From Sulfuritalea sp. (GTDB taxonomy: Bacteria; Pseudomonadota; Gammaproteobacteria; Burkholderiales; Rhodocyclaceae): DNA of 42,076 nucleotides. The notes beneath the pieces were generated by a model. The model made no database searches. It was not told the DNA's origin and saw only the letters and a program-made list of their open reading frames with translations. The translations under genes were made by a program, and so were the position numbers. Below are positions 15,923 to 24,457 of this stretch, piece by piece. The DNA lies in the NCBI GenBank assembly GCA_023229545.1, contig JALNZB010000031.1:1-42076 (forward strand). Reading direction: 5' to 3'. Every line of letters starts with the position of its first letter. Position 1 is the stretch's first letter.

Positions 15923-16641
15923 CACCCCACCACCAGTTGATAGCCCTTGCGGATCACGGTCTGGATGATCGAGCGCCCGTCCGCCAGCGTGGCCGACGGA
16001 CCCAGCTTGTGGCGGATGCTGCTGACATGGACGTCGATGCTGCGATCGAAACGCGAGAACGGTCGCCCCAGCGCCTGCTCGGAAAGATCGGCCTTGCTCA
16101 CCGGCTGTCCGGCCTGGCGTGCCAGCGCTTCCAGGAGGCTGAATTCCGTGCTCGTGAGCGCCAGCGACCGGGCCGCGAATTCCCCGCGGCGCTGCGCCGG
16201 CCAGAGCGTCAGCGCGCCAATCACCAGCGCCTGCGAGGGCGCTTGCGCCGCCGCGCCGACGCGCTTGAGGATCGCGCGCAGCCGCGCCGCCAGCTCGCGC
16301 GGAGTGCAAGGCTTGGGTACATAGTCGTCGGCTCCGAGTTCGAGGCCGGCGATGCGGTCGGTGTCATCGCCGCGCGCAGTCAGCATGACCACCGGCAAGG
16401 CGCTCGCCGCGCGAATCTGTGCCAGCGCCTGCAGGCCGCTGACGCCCGGCATCATCTGGTCGAGCACGGCAATGTCGTGGCCACCGGAAAGCGCTGCGCT
16501 CACGCCGGTCGACCCGTCATGGGCGCAGGTAACCGCGAAGCCGTCGCGCGACAGGTAGTCGCTCAGCAGCTCCAGCAATTCCACATCGTCATCGACCAGC
16601 AGCACTCTGGCCGTCAGCGGTCCCGAGGCACGTTCATTCAT
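15922..16641 (-). CDS. OmpR-family response regulator, CpxR-like
   Basis: 239 residues. The receiver domain has the acidic pair in LLVDDDVELL, phospho-acceptor Asp61 in VLDQMMPGVSG, the conserved Thr in MLTARGDD and Lys in DDYVPKPCTPREL. The C-terminal winged helix (about 135-239) has LTSTEFSLLEALA and FDRSIDVHVSSIRHKLG. It is the first gene of a two-gene operon with the kinase. The GTAAA-N5-GTAAA repeat 40 bases before its start suggests autoregulation. Confidence 0.9.
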   Translation of the reverse strand: MNERASGPLTARVLLVDDDVELLELLSDYLSRDGFAVTCAHDGSTGVSAALSGGHDIAVLDQMMPGVSGLQALAQIRAASALPVVMLTARGDDTDRIAGLELGADDYVPKPCTPRELAARLRAILKRVGAAAQAPSQALVIGALTLWPAQRRGEFAARSLALTSTEFSLLEALARQAGQPVSKADLSEQALGRPFSRFDRSIDVHVSSIRHKLGPSATLADGRSIIQTVIRKGYQLVVG

Positions 16642-16680
16642 GGGCGCATGCTAACGCGAGCGCCGCTCCCGGTGTGAGCA

Positions 16681-16695
16681 TTTACCGGGTTTTAC
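16681..16695 (-). promoter_or_regulatory. CpxR-type box before the response-regulator gene
   Basis: TTTACCGGGTTTTAC on the plus strand, i.e. GTAAA-N5-GTAAA on the minus strand, the known CpxR consensus. It lies 40 bases upstream of the regulator start and fits autoregulation. Confidence 0.55.
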
Positions 16696-16850
16696 CCAGG
16701 GCCAACGGCGCTCTACTGCGGGGAAACCAGCGCTGCATCCTTCGTCACGGCCGCCGCGCGACGGCGGTCCGGCAAAGCCTGCCGAAGAGCGGCACTGATC
16801 GGCAATCGCCGGGAACGAAACCCGATGGCGGGCGCGGCGGTCACACCGAC

Positions 16851-16865
16851 TTAACGCCGATTTAC
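16851..16865 (+). promoter_or_regulatory. CpxR-like box, distal copy
   Basis: TTAACGCCGATTTAC: a TTAAC half and a TTTAC half with 5-base spacing. It is followed by ATTCGCCGCC, similar to the proximal cluster at 16972-16996. It lies in the 456-base gap between the regulator gene and the EF-hand gene; the rest of that gap shows no gene. Confidence 0.4.
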
Positions 16866-16971
16866 ATTCGCCGCCGGCACGCCTTGCGGCGGCAAGATTC
16901 GCCGCCAGCGACCGCGCCGCGTCAGCCGCGATCGGAAATGTGGCGCTTGATCGCGAAAAGTCCTTGCCGCC

Positions 16972-16996
16972 TTAACGCCGCTTTACCGTGATTTAC
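16972..16996 (+). promoter_or_regulatory. Triple CpxR-like box before the EF-hand gene
   Basis: TTAAC, five bases, TTTAC, five bases, TTTAC: three half-sites in a 10-base rhythm, about 100 bases before the EF-hand start. It repeats the words of the box at 16851. It suggests that the adjacent two-component system controls the EF-hand gene. Confidence 0.5.
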
Positions 16997-17097
16997 ATTC
17001 CGGGCCCTGAATTCCGACCGTTTCAGGCCGATGACTTGCATGACACATCCGTGCGAACTGTTTCGCAACACGACACCACTCAGGAAAGGAACACATC

Positions 17098-17862
17098 ATG
17101 AGCAGCAGCATTAGCAATATCGGCAGCAACAGCGCGATGATGCAAGGCATGCGGGGTATGAGGCGCCCCGACCCGACGCAAATGGCGGAAAACCTGTTCT
17201 CGAAGCTCGACACTTCCGGACAAGGCTACCTCACGAAGGCCGACCTTCAGACCGCCATGGACAAGGTATCGTCCTCATCCTCATCTTCATCCTCGTCTTC
17301 GAGCACAACGTCGAGCGTCGACGACCTGTTCTCGAAACTCGACAGCGACAGCGACGGCAAGGTTACCAAGCAGGAATTCTCCGACACCCTGAAGAAGATC
17401 GCCGAGCAGCTCGACAACCAGGCCATGAGCATGCGCATGAATGGCGGTATGCAAGGAGGCGGCATGGGCGGCGGCATGAGCGGAATGGGCGGTAGGCCAC
17501 CCCCACCGCCCACGGGTGGTGACGGCGATGGCGGCGGCCTCACGAAGAGCCAACTGACCACTGCGGCGAAAGAAACCAGTTCGTCCGACAGTACGGCTTC
17601 CAGTTCGCTTACGAATCTGGTCAATAACTTCGACAAGGCCGATACCAACGGCGACGGCAAGGTCAGCTTCAAGGAGGCGATGGCGTTCGAGCAGTCTTCG
17701 TCCGCCACCGGCACCTCGACGTCCGCCAGCGAGACCACCGGCACCGCGTCGAGCACCGACGGCGAGGCCCGGCTGATGCTGCAGATCATGCGCCTGATGC
17801 AGGCCTACGACATCGGCGGCGACCGCAACGGCGTCACCAGCACGCTGTCGGTCACGGCCTGA
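17098..17862 (+). CDS. EF-hand calcium-binding protein with poly-Ser linker
   Basis: 254 residues, AGGAAAGGAA before the ATG. It has three EF-hand loops: DTSGQGYLTKAD (weak), DSDSDGKVTKQE (canonical) and DTNGDGKVSFKE (canonical). A run of 12 Ser lies at about 58-69, and a Gly/Met-rich plus Pro-rich linker at about 115-145. No signal peptide is seen. It may be cytoplasmic or leave by another route; similar EF-hand proteins occur beside two-component genes in betaproteobacteria, and a secreted EF-hand effector is known in Xanthomonas. CpxR-like boxes upstream suggest it is an output of the neighbouring kinase and regulator. Confidence 0.82.
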   Translation: MSSSISNIGSNSAMMQGMRGMRRPDPTQMAENLFSKLDTSGQGYLTKADLQTAMDKVSSSSSSSSSSSSTTSSVDDLFSKLDSDSDGKVTKQEFSDTLKKIAEQLDNQAMSMRMNGGMQGGGMGGGMSGMGGRPPPPPTGGDGDGGGLTKSQLTTAAKETSSSDSTASSSLTNLVNNFDKADTNGDGKVSFKEAMAFEQSSSATGTSTSASETTGTASSTDGEARLMLQIMRLMQAYDIGGDRNGVTSTLSVTA

Positions 17863-17880
17863 GCAAATTCAAAAGGAGGA

Positions 17881-17894
17881 AGTCGGCGCTGGCG
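17881..17894 (+). repeat. Dispersed word, copy after EF-hand stop
   Basis: AGTCGGCGCTGGCG, 19 bases after the EF-hand stop. A near copy in opposite orientation (GTCGCCAGCGCC, 17922-17933) lies just after the copZ stop, so two elements face each other. Confidence 0.6.
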
Positions 17895-17933
17895 ACACGG
17901 CGGCATACGGTTCGCCGCTGGGTCGCCAGCGCC
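17885..17933. terminator. Bidirectional hairpin between EF-hand and copZ genes
   Basis: GGCGCTGGCGAC (17885-17896) pairs perfectly with GTCGCCAGCGCC (17922-17933), and an inner stem CGGCG/CGCCG lies within. It is placed between two convergent stops. Confidence 0.6.
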
Positions 17934-17936
17934 GCT

Positions 17937-18143
17937 TCAGCTCGCGTCGAAACCGGCGTCTTCGACAACTGCCTTGAGCTGGTCGCGCGTCACTTTCGCC
18001 GCGTCGAACTCGACCACCGCCTGCTTTTGTTCGAGCGAGACCTCCGCCTTGATCACGCCGTCGAGCGCCGTCAGCACGCCGGTCACGCTTTTCACGCAGC
18101 CGCCGCAGGACATGCCGCTTACCTTGATTGTCGTCGTTTCCAT
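17937..18143 (-). CDS. copZ: Copper chaperone CopZ-like (single HMA domain)
   Basis: 68 residues, AAGGA before the ATG. The metal motif is GMSCGGC near the N-terminus, and the domain ends FDAAKVTRDQLKAVVEDAGF. It carries Cu(I) in the cytoplasm to CopA. It starts three bases after the copA stop, so the two are one operon. It is homologous to the antisense HMA fossil at 14572-14652. Confidence 0.9.
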   Translation of the reverse strand: METTTIKVSGMSCGGCVKSVTGVLTALDGVIKAEVSLEQKQAVVEFDAAKVTRDQLKAVVEDAGFDAS

Positions 18144-18146
18144 ATG

Positions 18147-20393
18147 TCAGTCCTTGTTTGATTGCCACCGGCGCAACAGCAGGGAATTGCTCACCACCGA
18201 CACCGAGCTTGCCGCCATCGCCGCGCCGGCGATCACCGGGTTGAGCATGCCCAGCGCCGCCAGCGGAATGCCGAGCACGTTGTAGATGAAGGCGAAGAAA
18301 AGATTCTGCCGGATCTTCGACAGCGTCGCCCGCGACAGTGAAATCGCGTCGGCGACGCCGTTGAGATCGTCGCGCATCAGGGTCACGTCGGCCGCCTGCA
18401 TCGCCACGTCCGACCCCGCCGCCATGGCGAAGCTGACATCGGCAGCGGCGAGCGCCGGCGCATCGTTGATGCCATCGCCGGCCATGCCGACCAGGACGCC
18501 GTCGCGCTTGAGTTTCTGCACCGCCGCCGCCTTGTCGCCGGGCAACACCTCGGCCTCGAAATGCGTAATGCCAGCCTCATGCGCCACGGCCCGCGCCGTG
18601 CCAGCGTTGTCGCCGGTGAGCATCACCACCTCGATGCCGAGGCGGTTCAATCGGGCCACCGCCGCACGTGAGGTAGTCCGCAATGGATCGGCGATGCCGA
18701 TGAAACCGAGCAGGGTTTCGTCGGCCACCACGGCCACCACGCTGCGACCGGCCTCGGCCAAGGTTTCAGCCTCGGGCGCAGCCCAGCCCTGTTCCTCCAT
18801 CCAAGTCACGGAACCGAGTTGCACACGACGGCCATCCACGTCACCCGTCAAGCCTCTCCCCGCTGTCGTCACCACGTTCTGCGGCGTCGATAGCGCGAGT
18901 CCGTCCGCCCTGGCGCGGGCCACGATGGCGGCGCCGAGCGGATGCGTCGAGCCCTGTTCGAGACTGGCCGCGAGTTGCAGCAGAATCGCCGCATCGCCAG
19001 CGCCGACTCTTGCAACATCGGTGACCACGGGCCGGCCCTCGGTCAGTGTGCCGGTCTTGTCCACCACCAGCACCTTCAACTTCTCCGCCAGTTCCAGCGC
19101 CACGGCATTGCGGATCAGCACCCCCGCCTTGGCGCCCTGCCCGGTGCCGACCATGATTGCCGTCGGCGTCGCCAGACCCAGCGCGCAGGGGCAGGCGATC
19201 ACCAGCACCGCCACCGCATTCACCAGCGCCTGCGTGAAGTCGCCGGCCAGCGCCCACCAGGCGACGAAAGTCAGCAGCGCAATCGCCACCACCACCGGCA
19301 CGAAGATCGCCGCCACCTGGTCTACCAGCCGCTGCACCGGCGCCTTCGAGCCTTGCGCCTCCTCCACCAAACGAATGATGCCGGCCAGCAGCGTGTGGCT
19401 GCCGACGCCCGTGGCACGGCAACGCAAGAGGCCATCGCCATTGATGGTCGCGGCGAACACACGGTCGCCCGCACCTTTCGTCACCGGCAGGCTCTCGCCG
19501 GTCAGCATGGATTCGTTGGCCGAGGATGCGCCTTCGATGACTTCGCCGTCCACCGGCACCGCCTCGCCGGCACGGACGACGAACACGTCGCCGGGAATCA
19601 GCGTCGCCACCGGCACGTCGATCAGTTCGACGCTGTTCTCGCTGCGGCGCTCGATGCGCGCCGTCTGCGGTTGCAGTTTCGCCAGCGCCTCGATGGCGGC
19701 GGAGGTTTTCGCCTTGGCCCGCGCTTCGAGAATCTTGCCCAGCAGCACCAGCGTGATGACCGTCGCCGAGGCCTCGAAATACACGTGCTGGTGATGCATA
19801 TTCCATAACGTGACGACAAAGCTGTAGGCCCACGCCATGGTCGTGCCGAGCGCCACCAGCACGTCCATGTTGCCGGCGCCGCCGCGCAGGGCGTTGAAGC
19901 CGCCGACGTAGAAACGCCAGCCGATCCAGAACTGCACGGGAGTCGCCAGCAGCAATTGCAGCCAGCGCGGAATGACATCGGCGTGGGCTGCAGTGCCACC
20001 ATTGGTGCCGAACATGAAGGCCATCTGCGCCAGCAACGGCAGGCTCAAGGCGGCGGCAATCCAGAAGCGCCACAGTTCGTCGCGATAGAGAGCGAACTTC
20101 TTCGCCTTCTCATCGGCACGCGTGTCGGCGGTGGAGACATCGGCGGTAAAGCCGGTCTTCACTATCGTCGCGATCAGGCGGTCGACGTCGACTTCAGCCG
20201 GCGCGTAACGCACGTGCGCCCGCTCGGCGGCGAAGTTGACCGCCGCCTCGACGCCGGGCAGCTTGTTGAGCTGCTTCTCGATGCGCGCCGCGCAGGCCGC
20301 GCAGGTCATGCCGCCCAACGCCAGTTCGACGGTGTCGCGACTGCTGTCAGCGGATTCCTGCGGCGCGTTCATGTGCTGTTCTTGCCCGAACAT
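18147..20393 (-). CDS. copA: Copper-exporting P1B-type ATPase
   Basis: 748 residues. One N-terminal HMA domain (GMTCAACAARI), membrane motif CPCALGLATPTA, phosphorylation site DKTGTLTEG and hinge GDGINDAPALAAADVSFAM. It pumps Cu(I) (or Ag) out of the cytoplasm. The start at 20393 gives a short non-conserved leader; an in-frame ATG at 20372 (MNAPQES) is equally possible, as neither has a clear ribosome site. It is one of two copper ATPases here, the other being the partial ccoI at the right edge, which serves oxidase assembly. Confidence 0.93.
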   Translation of the reverse strand: MFGQEQHMNAPQESADSSRDTVELALGGMTCAACAARIEKQLNKLPGVEAAVNFAAERAHVRYAPAEVDVDRLIATIVKTGFTADVSTADTRADEKAKKFALYRDELWRFWIAAALSLPLLAQMAFMFGTNGGTAAHADVIPRWLQLLLATPVQFWIGWRFYVGGFNALRGGAGNMDVLVALGTTMAWAYSFVVTLWNMHHQHVYFEASATVITLVLLGKILEARAKAKTSAAIEALAKLQPQTARIERRSENSVELIDVPVATLIPGDVFVVRAGEAVPVDGEVIEGASSANESMLTGESLPVTKGAGDRVFAATINGDGLLRCRATGVGSHTLLAGIIRLVEEAQGSKAPVQRLVDQVAAIFVPVVVAIALLTFVAWWALAGDFTQALVNAVAVLVIACPCALGLATPTAIMVGTGQGAKAGVLIRNAVALELAEKLKVLVVDKTGTLTEGRPVVTDVARVGAGDAAILLQLAASLEQGSTHPLGAAIVARARADGLALSTPQNVVTTAGRGLTGDVDGRRVQLGSVTWMEEQGWAAPEAETLAEAGRSVVAVVADETLLGFIGIADPLRTTSRAAVARLNRLGIEVVMLTGDNAGTARAVAHEAGITHFEAEVLPGDKAAAVQKLKRDGVLVGMAGDGINDAPALAAADVSFAMAAGSDVAMQAADVTLMRDDLNGVADAISLSRATLSKIRQNLFFAFIYNVLGIPLAALGMLNPVIAGAAMAASSVSVVSNSLLLRRWQSNKD

Positions 20394-20460
20394 TAGGAAG
20401 TTCTAATTATGGGACGACGCGCCGTGCGCCGCAAGTTTCCCCACTACCCAAGTGGATTTG

Positions 20461-21159
20461 TTACCCCGACCTACGGGCGGCGAACAGCGGACGCAGCGAC
20501 TCGAGCGAGTCCTCTACCGAAAAAGGAACCGCCTTGGCCAGTAGATCGAGCAAGACGACGGCATTGACTGCGGCATCCTCGGTGCCGGCGTCGCGCAGGC
20601 GTTGCGCCATGGCCACGTTGACCTCGTGCAAGGCCCGGTAGCGTTGCGTGAGCGCAGTCAGCGTCCAGTCCGGCGTGCCGCCATCTTTGCCGACGAGGTA
20701 CTGTTCCAGCAGATAGGTCGACACGACGCGAAAAACGGTTTCCTCCTCTGTTGCCAGCGGCAGGTGGAACCAGGCCATCGGCGCCAGAAAAGCCGTGCGC
20801 GGGCAGCCGCTGGTGGCGGCGACCAGTCCGATGATGGAACTGGCCATGCGCTGCGCCGTGGTCTGCGCCACCAGCAGACGGTGTCCCCATTCGACTTCGA
20901 CCTGCAATTCGTCGTGCGACAACAAGGGGCCGAGGATGGTCACAATCGGCGCCAGACGGGCCGCCAGCGGACACAGCGGACTGGTTCTCGCCCGCAACGG
21001 GCAAGTGGGGCACTGCCGGTATTCCAGCGCGGTCCACGGGCGGGATTCGGCGGCGGGTTCCCGGCAAACCATCGTGCCGGCGTCAATGGCGACTGTCAGT
21101 GCGCGCCGCGTGCCATCGGGCAGAGTGATGCGATAGTGGAAACGGCGCGGAGCTTCCAT
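20461..21159 (-). CDS. Uncharacterised Cys-motif protein
   Basis: 232 residues from the ATG at 21159 (MEAPRRFHYRITLPDG); a longer start at 21198 is possible. It begins with a beta-rich segment (TRRALTVAID), then CPTCPLRARTSPLCPL, a cluster that could bind metal or iron-sulfur. A mostly helical C-terminal half follows. The family is not recognised with confidence. It lies upstream of copA on the same strand, with 67 bases between, so it may be co-transcribed; no copper motif proves a link. Confidence 0.65.
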   Translation of the reverse strand: MEAPRRFHYRITLPDGTRRALTVAIDAGTMVCREPAAESRPWTALEYRQCPTCPLRARTSPLCPLAARLAPIVTILGPLLSHDELQVEVEWGHRLLVAQTTAQRMASSIIGLVAATSGCPRTAFLAPMAWFHLPLATEEETVFRVVSTYLLEQYLVGKDGGTPDWTLTALTQRYRALHEVNVAMAQRLRDAGTEDAAVNAVVLLDLLAKAVPFSVEDSLESLRPLFAARRSG

Positions 21160-21397
21160 GTTCACGCGCGCCGCGGCGCCGCTCCGCCATCGCTCCAAAG
21201 GAAGCGCCTCCGGGGTGCGCAGACTTTCCTGCGGGTTTGTCTCGCGGATATTTCCGGCATTTCCGGGGCTTCCATGAATTTGCGTTGCAGGACGGCAGGC
21301 TCAAGCGCACCGCGCCAAGTATCCGGGGTGCGGCGCCTGGAGTCAAACAGGGGCATTGTCCAATGGCGCTTGAGCCTGAACCGGTAGCCGGCATCGA

Positions 21398-21958
21398 TCA
21401 CGCCTTGAATCTGGCGGTCGTCTCGGCCACGCGCTTGCCGAACAGCCTGGCCGTTTCCAGATCGCCAGGAAACATTTCGGCGGGACTGCTGTCCGACGGC
21501 GATTGCGCCATGGCCCCGCTGAAGGACCCGACGTAGTTGACATCGTTGCGCTGTGCCGCCTTGGCATTGCTCGGCATCAATCCGGTGCCGACCCAGATGC
21601 CGCTGTGCTGCATGGCCAGTGTGAACAGGTAGTGCAAGGTGGATAGCTTGTCGCCGTTCATGGTGGCGCTGTTGGTGAAGCCGGCGAACACCTTGTCCTT
21701 CCACTGCTGGCTGAACCACGGCTTGGACGAAGCATCGGCAAACTTCTTGAACTGCCAGCTCACGCTGCCCATGTAGGTCGGGCTGCCCATGATGATGGCA
21801 TCGACCGCCAGCAGGCTTTCCCATCCGCCTTCAGGCAGATTGCCCTCGGCATCGATGGGGACAAGCAAGGCGCCGGCGCCTTCCGCGACAGCCTGGGCCA
21901 TGCGTTCGGTGTGACCATAACCAGAGTGATAGACCACTGCTACTGTTGTCATTTTCAT
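21398..21958 (-). CDS. Flavodoxin/WrbA-like NAD(P)H-quinone reductase family protein
   Basis: 186 residues, AAGGAG before the ATG. It has the flavodoxin fold: FMN phosphate loop YHSGYGHTERMA, then AIIMGSPTYMGSVSWQFKKF, then FTNSATMNGDKLSTL. It resembles WrbA-type two-electron quinone reductases but is somewhat short. It is soluble. It follows pirin on the same strand with 32 bases between the pirin stop and its start, so they are probably one operon for oxidative or quinone stress. Confidence 0.82.
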   Translation of the reverse strand: MKMTTVAVVYHSGYGHTERMAQAVAEGAGALLVPIDAEGNLPEGGWESLLAVDAIIMGSPTYMGSVSWQFKKFADASSKPWFSQQWKDKVFAGFTNSATMNGDKLSTLHYLFTLAMQHSGIWVGTGLMPSNAKAAQRNDVNYVGSFSGAMAQSPSDSSPAEMFPGDLETARLFGKRVAETTARFKA

Positions 21959-21990
21959 GCTCCTTGAATGTTTGCGGTTGGTAAAAAAGT

Positions 21991-22692
21991 TCAGGCGGCC
22001 AGATCGAACACCAGCACCTCGGCGTCGACGCCGTGGCTCAGTTCGATCCGGTTTTCGTTTTCCAGCAAGACGGCATCGCCGGCGTCGATGCGCTGGCCAT
22101 TGACCTCCAGCGCACCGCGCACCAGATGCACATAGGCCTTGCGTGCCGGGTCCAGCGCCAGTTCTGCGCGCTCGGCGCCGTCGAACAGCCCGGCATGGAG
22201 CGCCGCATCGGCATGAAGAGTGACGGAACCCAGCGCGCCGTCGGGCGAAGCGACCAGACGCAAGGCGCCGCGCTTCTGTTCGGCCGGAACGGTCTTCTGC
22301 TCATAGCCGGGCGCAATGCCGGTCACCTTGGGTTCGATCCAGATTTGCAGGAAATGCGTGGTCTGGTCCTTGGCGTGATTGAACTCGCTGTGCGTCACGC
22401 CGGTGCCGGCGCTCATGCGCTGCACGTCGTCGGGCGGAATGCCCACCACGTTGCCCATGCTGTCCTGGTGGGCCAATTCGCCGGACAGCACGTAGCTGAT
22501 GATCTCCATGTCGCGGTGGCTGTGCTTGCCGAAGCCGGTGCCCGGCGCAATGCGGTCTTCATTGATCACGCGCAGATTGCCCCAGCCCATGTGGGCCGGA
22601 TCGTGGTAGCCGGCAAACGAGAACGAGTGGTAGCTTTTGAGCCAGCCATGGTCTGCGTAGCCTCGGTCTTGCGATTTGCGAAGGGTAAGCAT
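21991..22692 (-). CDS. Pirin-family protein (YhhW-like, bicupin)
   Basis: 233 residues from the ATG at 22692 with AAGGAG upstream. It starts MLTLRKSQDRGYADHGWLKS. The N-terminal cupin has HSHRDMEIISYVLSG and GTGVTHSEFN, which give the metal-binding His set; the C-terminal cupin is more divergent. YhhW-type pirins can oxidise quercetin; the physiological role is unclear. It is divergent from the LysR gene, which probably controls it. Confidence 0.88.
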   Translation of the reverse strand: MLTLRKSQDRGYADHGWLKSYHSFSFAGYHDPAHMGWGNLRVINEDRIAPGTGFGKHSHRDMEIISYVLSGELAHQDSMGNVVGIPPDDVQRMSAGTGVTHSEFNHAKDQTTHFLQIWIEPKVTGIAPGYEQKTVPAEQKRGALRLVASPDGALGSVTLHADAALHAGLFDGAERAELALDPARKAYVHLVRGALEVNGQRIDAGDAVLLENENRIELSHGVDAEVLVFDLAA

Positions 22693-22773
22693 GGTTGAAC
22701 TCCTTGTTGATGACGATGAGGTGAATTGTAGGAAAGCTCCCTGGCCTTGAGAGCCAGCCGATTTGATGGCATC

Positions 22774-22790
22774 ATTCAAATAAATTGAAT
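22774..22790. promoter_or_regulatory. LysR-type T-N11-A site between pirin and lysR genes
   Basis: ATTCAA-N5-TTGAAT, a perfect inverted repeat containing the T-N11-A pattern of LysR regulators. It is 14 bases before the LysR start and 82 bases before the pirin start, fitting autoregulation and activation of the divergent gene. Confidence 0.6.
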
Positions 22791-22803
22791 TGACTGGAGC
22801 CTT

Positions 22804-23748
22804 ATGAACACGCCGCGCGATGTCTTGACGCCCGATGCCCTGGCCATGCTGCAAACCATTGCCAGCAGCGGCAGCTTCGCCGCGGCGGCCCGCGCCAGCA
22901 ACATGGTGCCCAGCGCCCTCACCTATCGCGTGCGGCAGATGGAAGACGCCCTGGACGTTCTGCTCTTCGACCGCAGTTCGCGCCAGGCCCGCCCAACCGA
23001 AGCCGGCGCCGAACTGCTGCGCGAAGGCGCGCGCCTGCTCGCCGACATCGACGCCGTGGCCAACCGCGTCAAGCGCGTGGCCACCGGCTGGGAATCGCAA
23101 CTCACGATCGCGGTGGACAGCATCGTCAACCGGGCCACGGTGATGGAACTTTGCGAGAAGTTCTATTCCCTGAGCCCGCCGACGCGGCTCAAACTACGCG
23201 ACGAAACCCTCTCCGGCACGCTGGAGGCGCTGACCTCGGGCCAGGCCGATCTGGCGCTCGGTGTGATGATGGGCGCGACCACCATGGCCGGCCTGCATCA
23301 TGAATCGCTCGGCGCCGTGCAGTTTGTCTTTGCCATGGCGCCCCACCACCCGCTGGCGAAAATGCCCGAGCCGCTGAGCGACGAAGTCATCCGCCAGCAC
23401 CGGGCAGTCGCGGTCGCCGATACCGTCACGAGCGGCAGCGGCCTCACCATCGGGCTGCTGGCGGGGCAGGACGTGTTCACCGTGTCGGACATGCCGGCCA
23501 AGCTGGACGGGCAGATCAGAGGCCTCGGCGTCGGCTTCCTGCCAGACTGCCTGGCGCGGCCCTACCTTGACTCCGGTCGCTTGGTGGCCCGGCGCGTGGA
23601 GCGATCCGAGCGGCAGATCCAGGTCAGCTACGCCTGGCGCAAAAGCGCCAAGCCCGACCAGGGTCGCGCGCTGCAATGGTGGCTGGCGCAACTGAAAAGC
23701 CTAGTCACGCGCGAGGCCCTGCTGGGCAGTCGTCGCTCGATCAGGTAA
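22804..23748 (+). CDS. LysR-family transcriptional regulator
   Basis: 314 residues. The N-terminal winged helix has TIASSGSFAAAARASNM and PSALTYRVRQMEDAL, and the substrate-binding domain follows from about residue 90. It is divergent from the pirin-flavodoxin operon with a T-N11-A site between, so it probably regulates that operon. The C-terminus is normal in length. The inducer is unknown. Confidence 0.9.
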   Translation: MNTPRDVLTPDALAMLQTIASSGSFAAAARASNMVPSALTYRVRQMEDALDVLLFDRSSRQARPTEAGAELLREGARLLADIDAVANRVKRVATGWESQLTIAVDSIVNRATVMELCEKFYSLSPPTRLKLRDETLSGTLEALTSGQADLALGVMMGATTMAGLHHESLGAVQFVFAMAPHHPLAKMPEPLSDEVIRQHRAVAVADTVTSGSGLTIGLLAGQDVFTVSDMPAKLDGQIRGLGVGFLPDCLARPYLDSGRLVARRVERSERQIQVSYAWRKSAKPDQGRALQWWLAQLKSLVTREALLGSRRSIR

Positions 23749-23872
23749 ACATAACGCAAAGAGTGCGCTCCTTCAACTTCGCATGCTGCGTGCGGAAGGC
23801 AAGTTCGTGCTGGCGAAAACGAAGCGTGGCGACGGTCATGGCGGCGAGAGAGTTACCCAACAAAACAATAAT

Positions 23873-23998
23873 TCATTGGGTAACCGTATCAGCATTGCCC
23901 GGGTCCGGATCGAACACCGCATCGATGTCGCGCGCCGAATGCAACACGCGAATGATGTCGATGCCATCGGGGAGCGGCCGACGAAGAATGCGCGCCTC
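23873..23998 (-). pseudogene. parE: ParE-type toxin remnant (C-terminal part only)
   Basis: Directly after the parD stop, in the same frame, the minus strand reads E-A-R-I-L-R-R-P-L-P-D-G-I-D-I-I-R-V-L-H and then SARDIDAVFDPD before a stop. This matches the end of ParE/RelE toxins (I-x-R-V-L-H-x-x-x-D-I). The first 55-60 residues of the toxin are missing, so it is presumed inactive. Confidence 0.7.
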
Positions 23999-24271
23999 CT
24001 ATGACTTGGTCGCGCCTGGCTTGGCCTGGCGCTTTGCGCGCCCCTCGCGCTTGACGCTCTCGGCATCCCAGGCCGTTGCCGGACCGCTATCCAGACCGGC
24101 ACGGACATCCTGGCGCAATTGCGCCAGCTTTGCCGCGCGCAGATGGTCCTGTTCATCCATGAGGCGCAATGCCTCGCGCACCACCTCGCTGGCCGACGTG
24201 TAAAGCCCCGAGATAACCTTTTGCCGCACCATTTCTTCAAGATGCGGAGTGAGATTGACGTTCATGCCCAT
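23999..24271 (-). CDS. parD: ParD-like ribbon-helix-helix antitoxin, orphan
   Basis: 90 residues (an internal ATG at 24265 is equally good). MNVNLTPHLEEMVRQKV and YTSASEVVREALRLM are the ParD ribbon-helix-helix, followed by a toxin-binding tail. Such proteins neutralise ParE and repress their own promoter. The partner toxin survives only as a fragment fused in frame behind the stop codon. An inverted repeat 62 bases upstream may be the operator. Confidence 0.83.
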   Translation of the reverse strand: MGMNVNLTPHLEEMVRQKVISGLYTSASEVVREALRLMDEQDHLRAAKLAQLRQDVRAGLDSGPATAWDAESVKREGRAKRQAKPGATKS

Positions 24272-24333
24272 GTTCGATTCCTCGCTGTACCGGTCGCCTG
24301 ACGGCGACCATTGGCGACAATCCGATCAGATAT

Positions 24334-24348
24334 TGTCAAAGATTGACA
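24334..24348. promoter_or_regulatory. Inverted repeat upstream of parD
   Basis: TGTCAA-AGA-TTGACA, a perfect symmetrical site. Its place before an autoregulated antitoxin gene makes it a candidate operator. Confidence 0.45.
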
Positions 24349-24457
24349 TAAGCGCCCCATGCTGTACGCCGTCAGTAATCGAAGGAAGAACCACAGCCCG
24401 CACCAGCCATGGCACTTGGAGCCTTGATTCGCAGCAAGACTGCTTGTGACATCAAAG

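Noticed and set aside
21160..21397. Possible gene between the flavodoxin and Cys-motif genes
   Set aside because: Short frames on both strands have no ribosome site or recognisable motif; the stretch appears non-coding.
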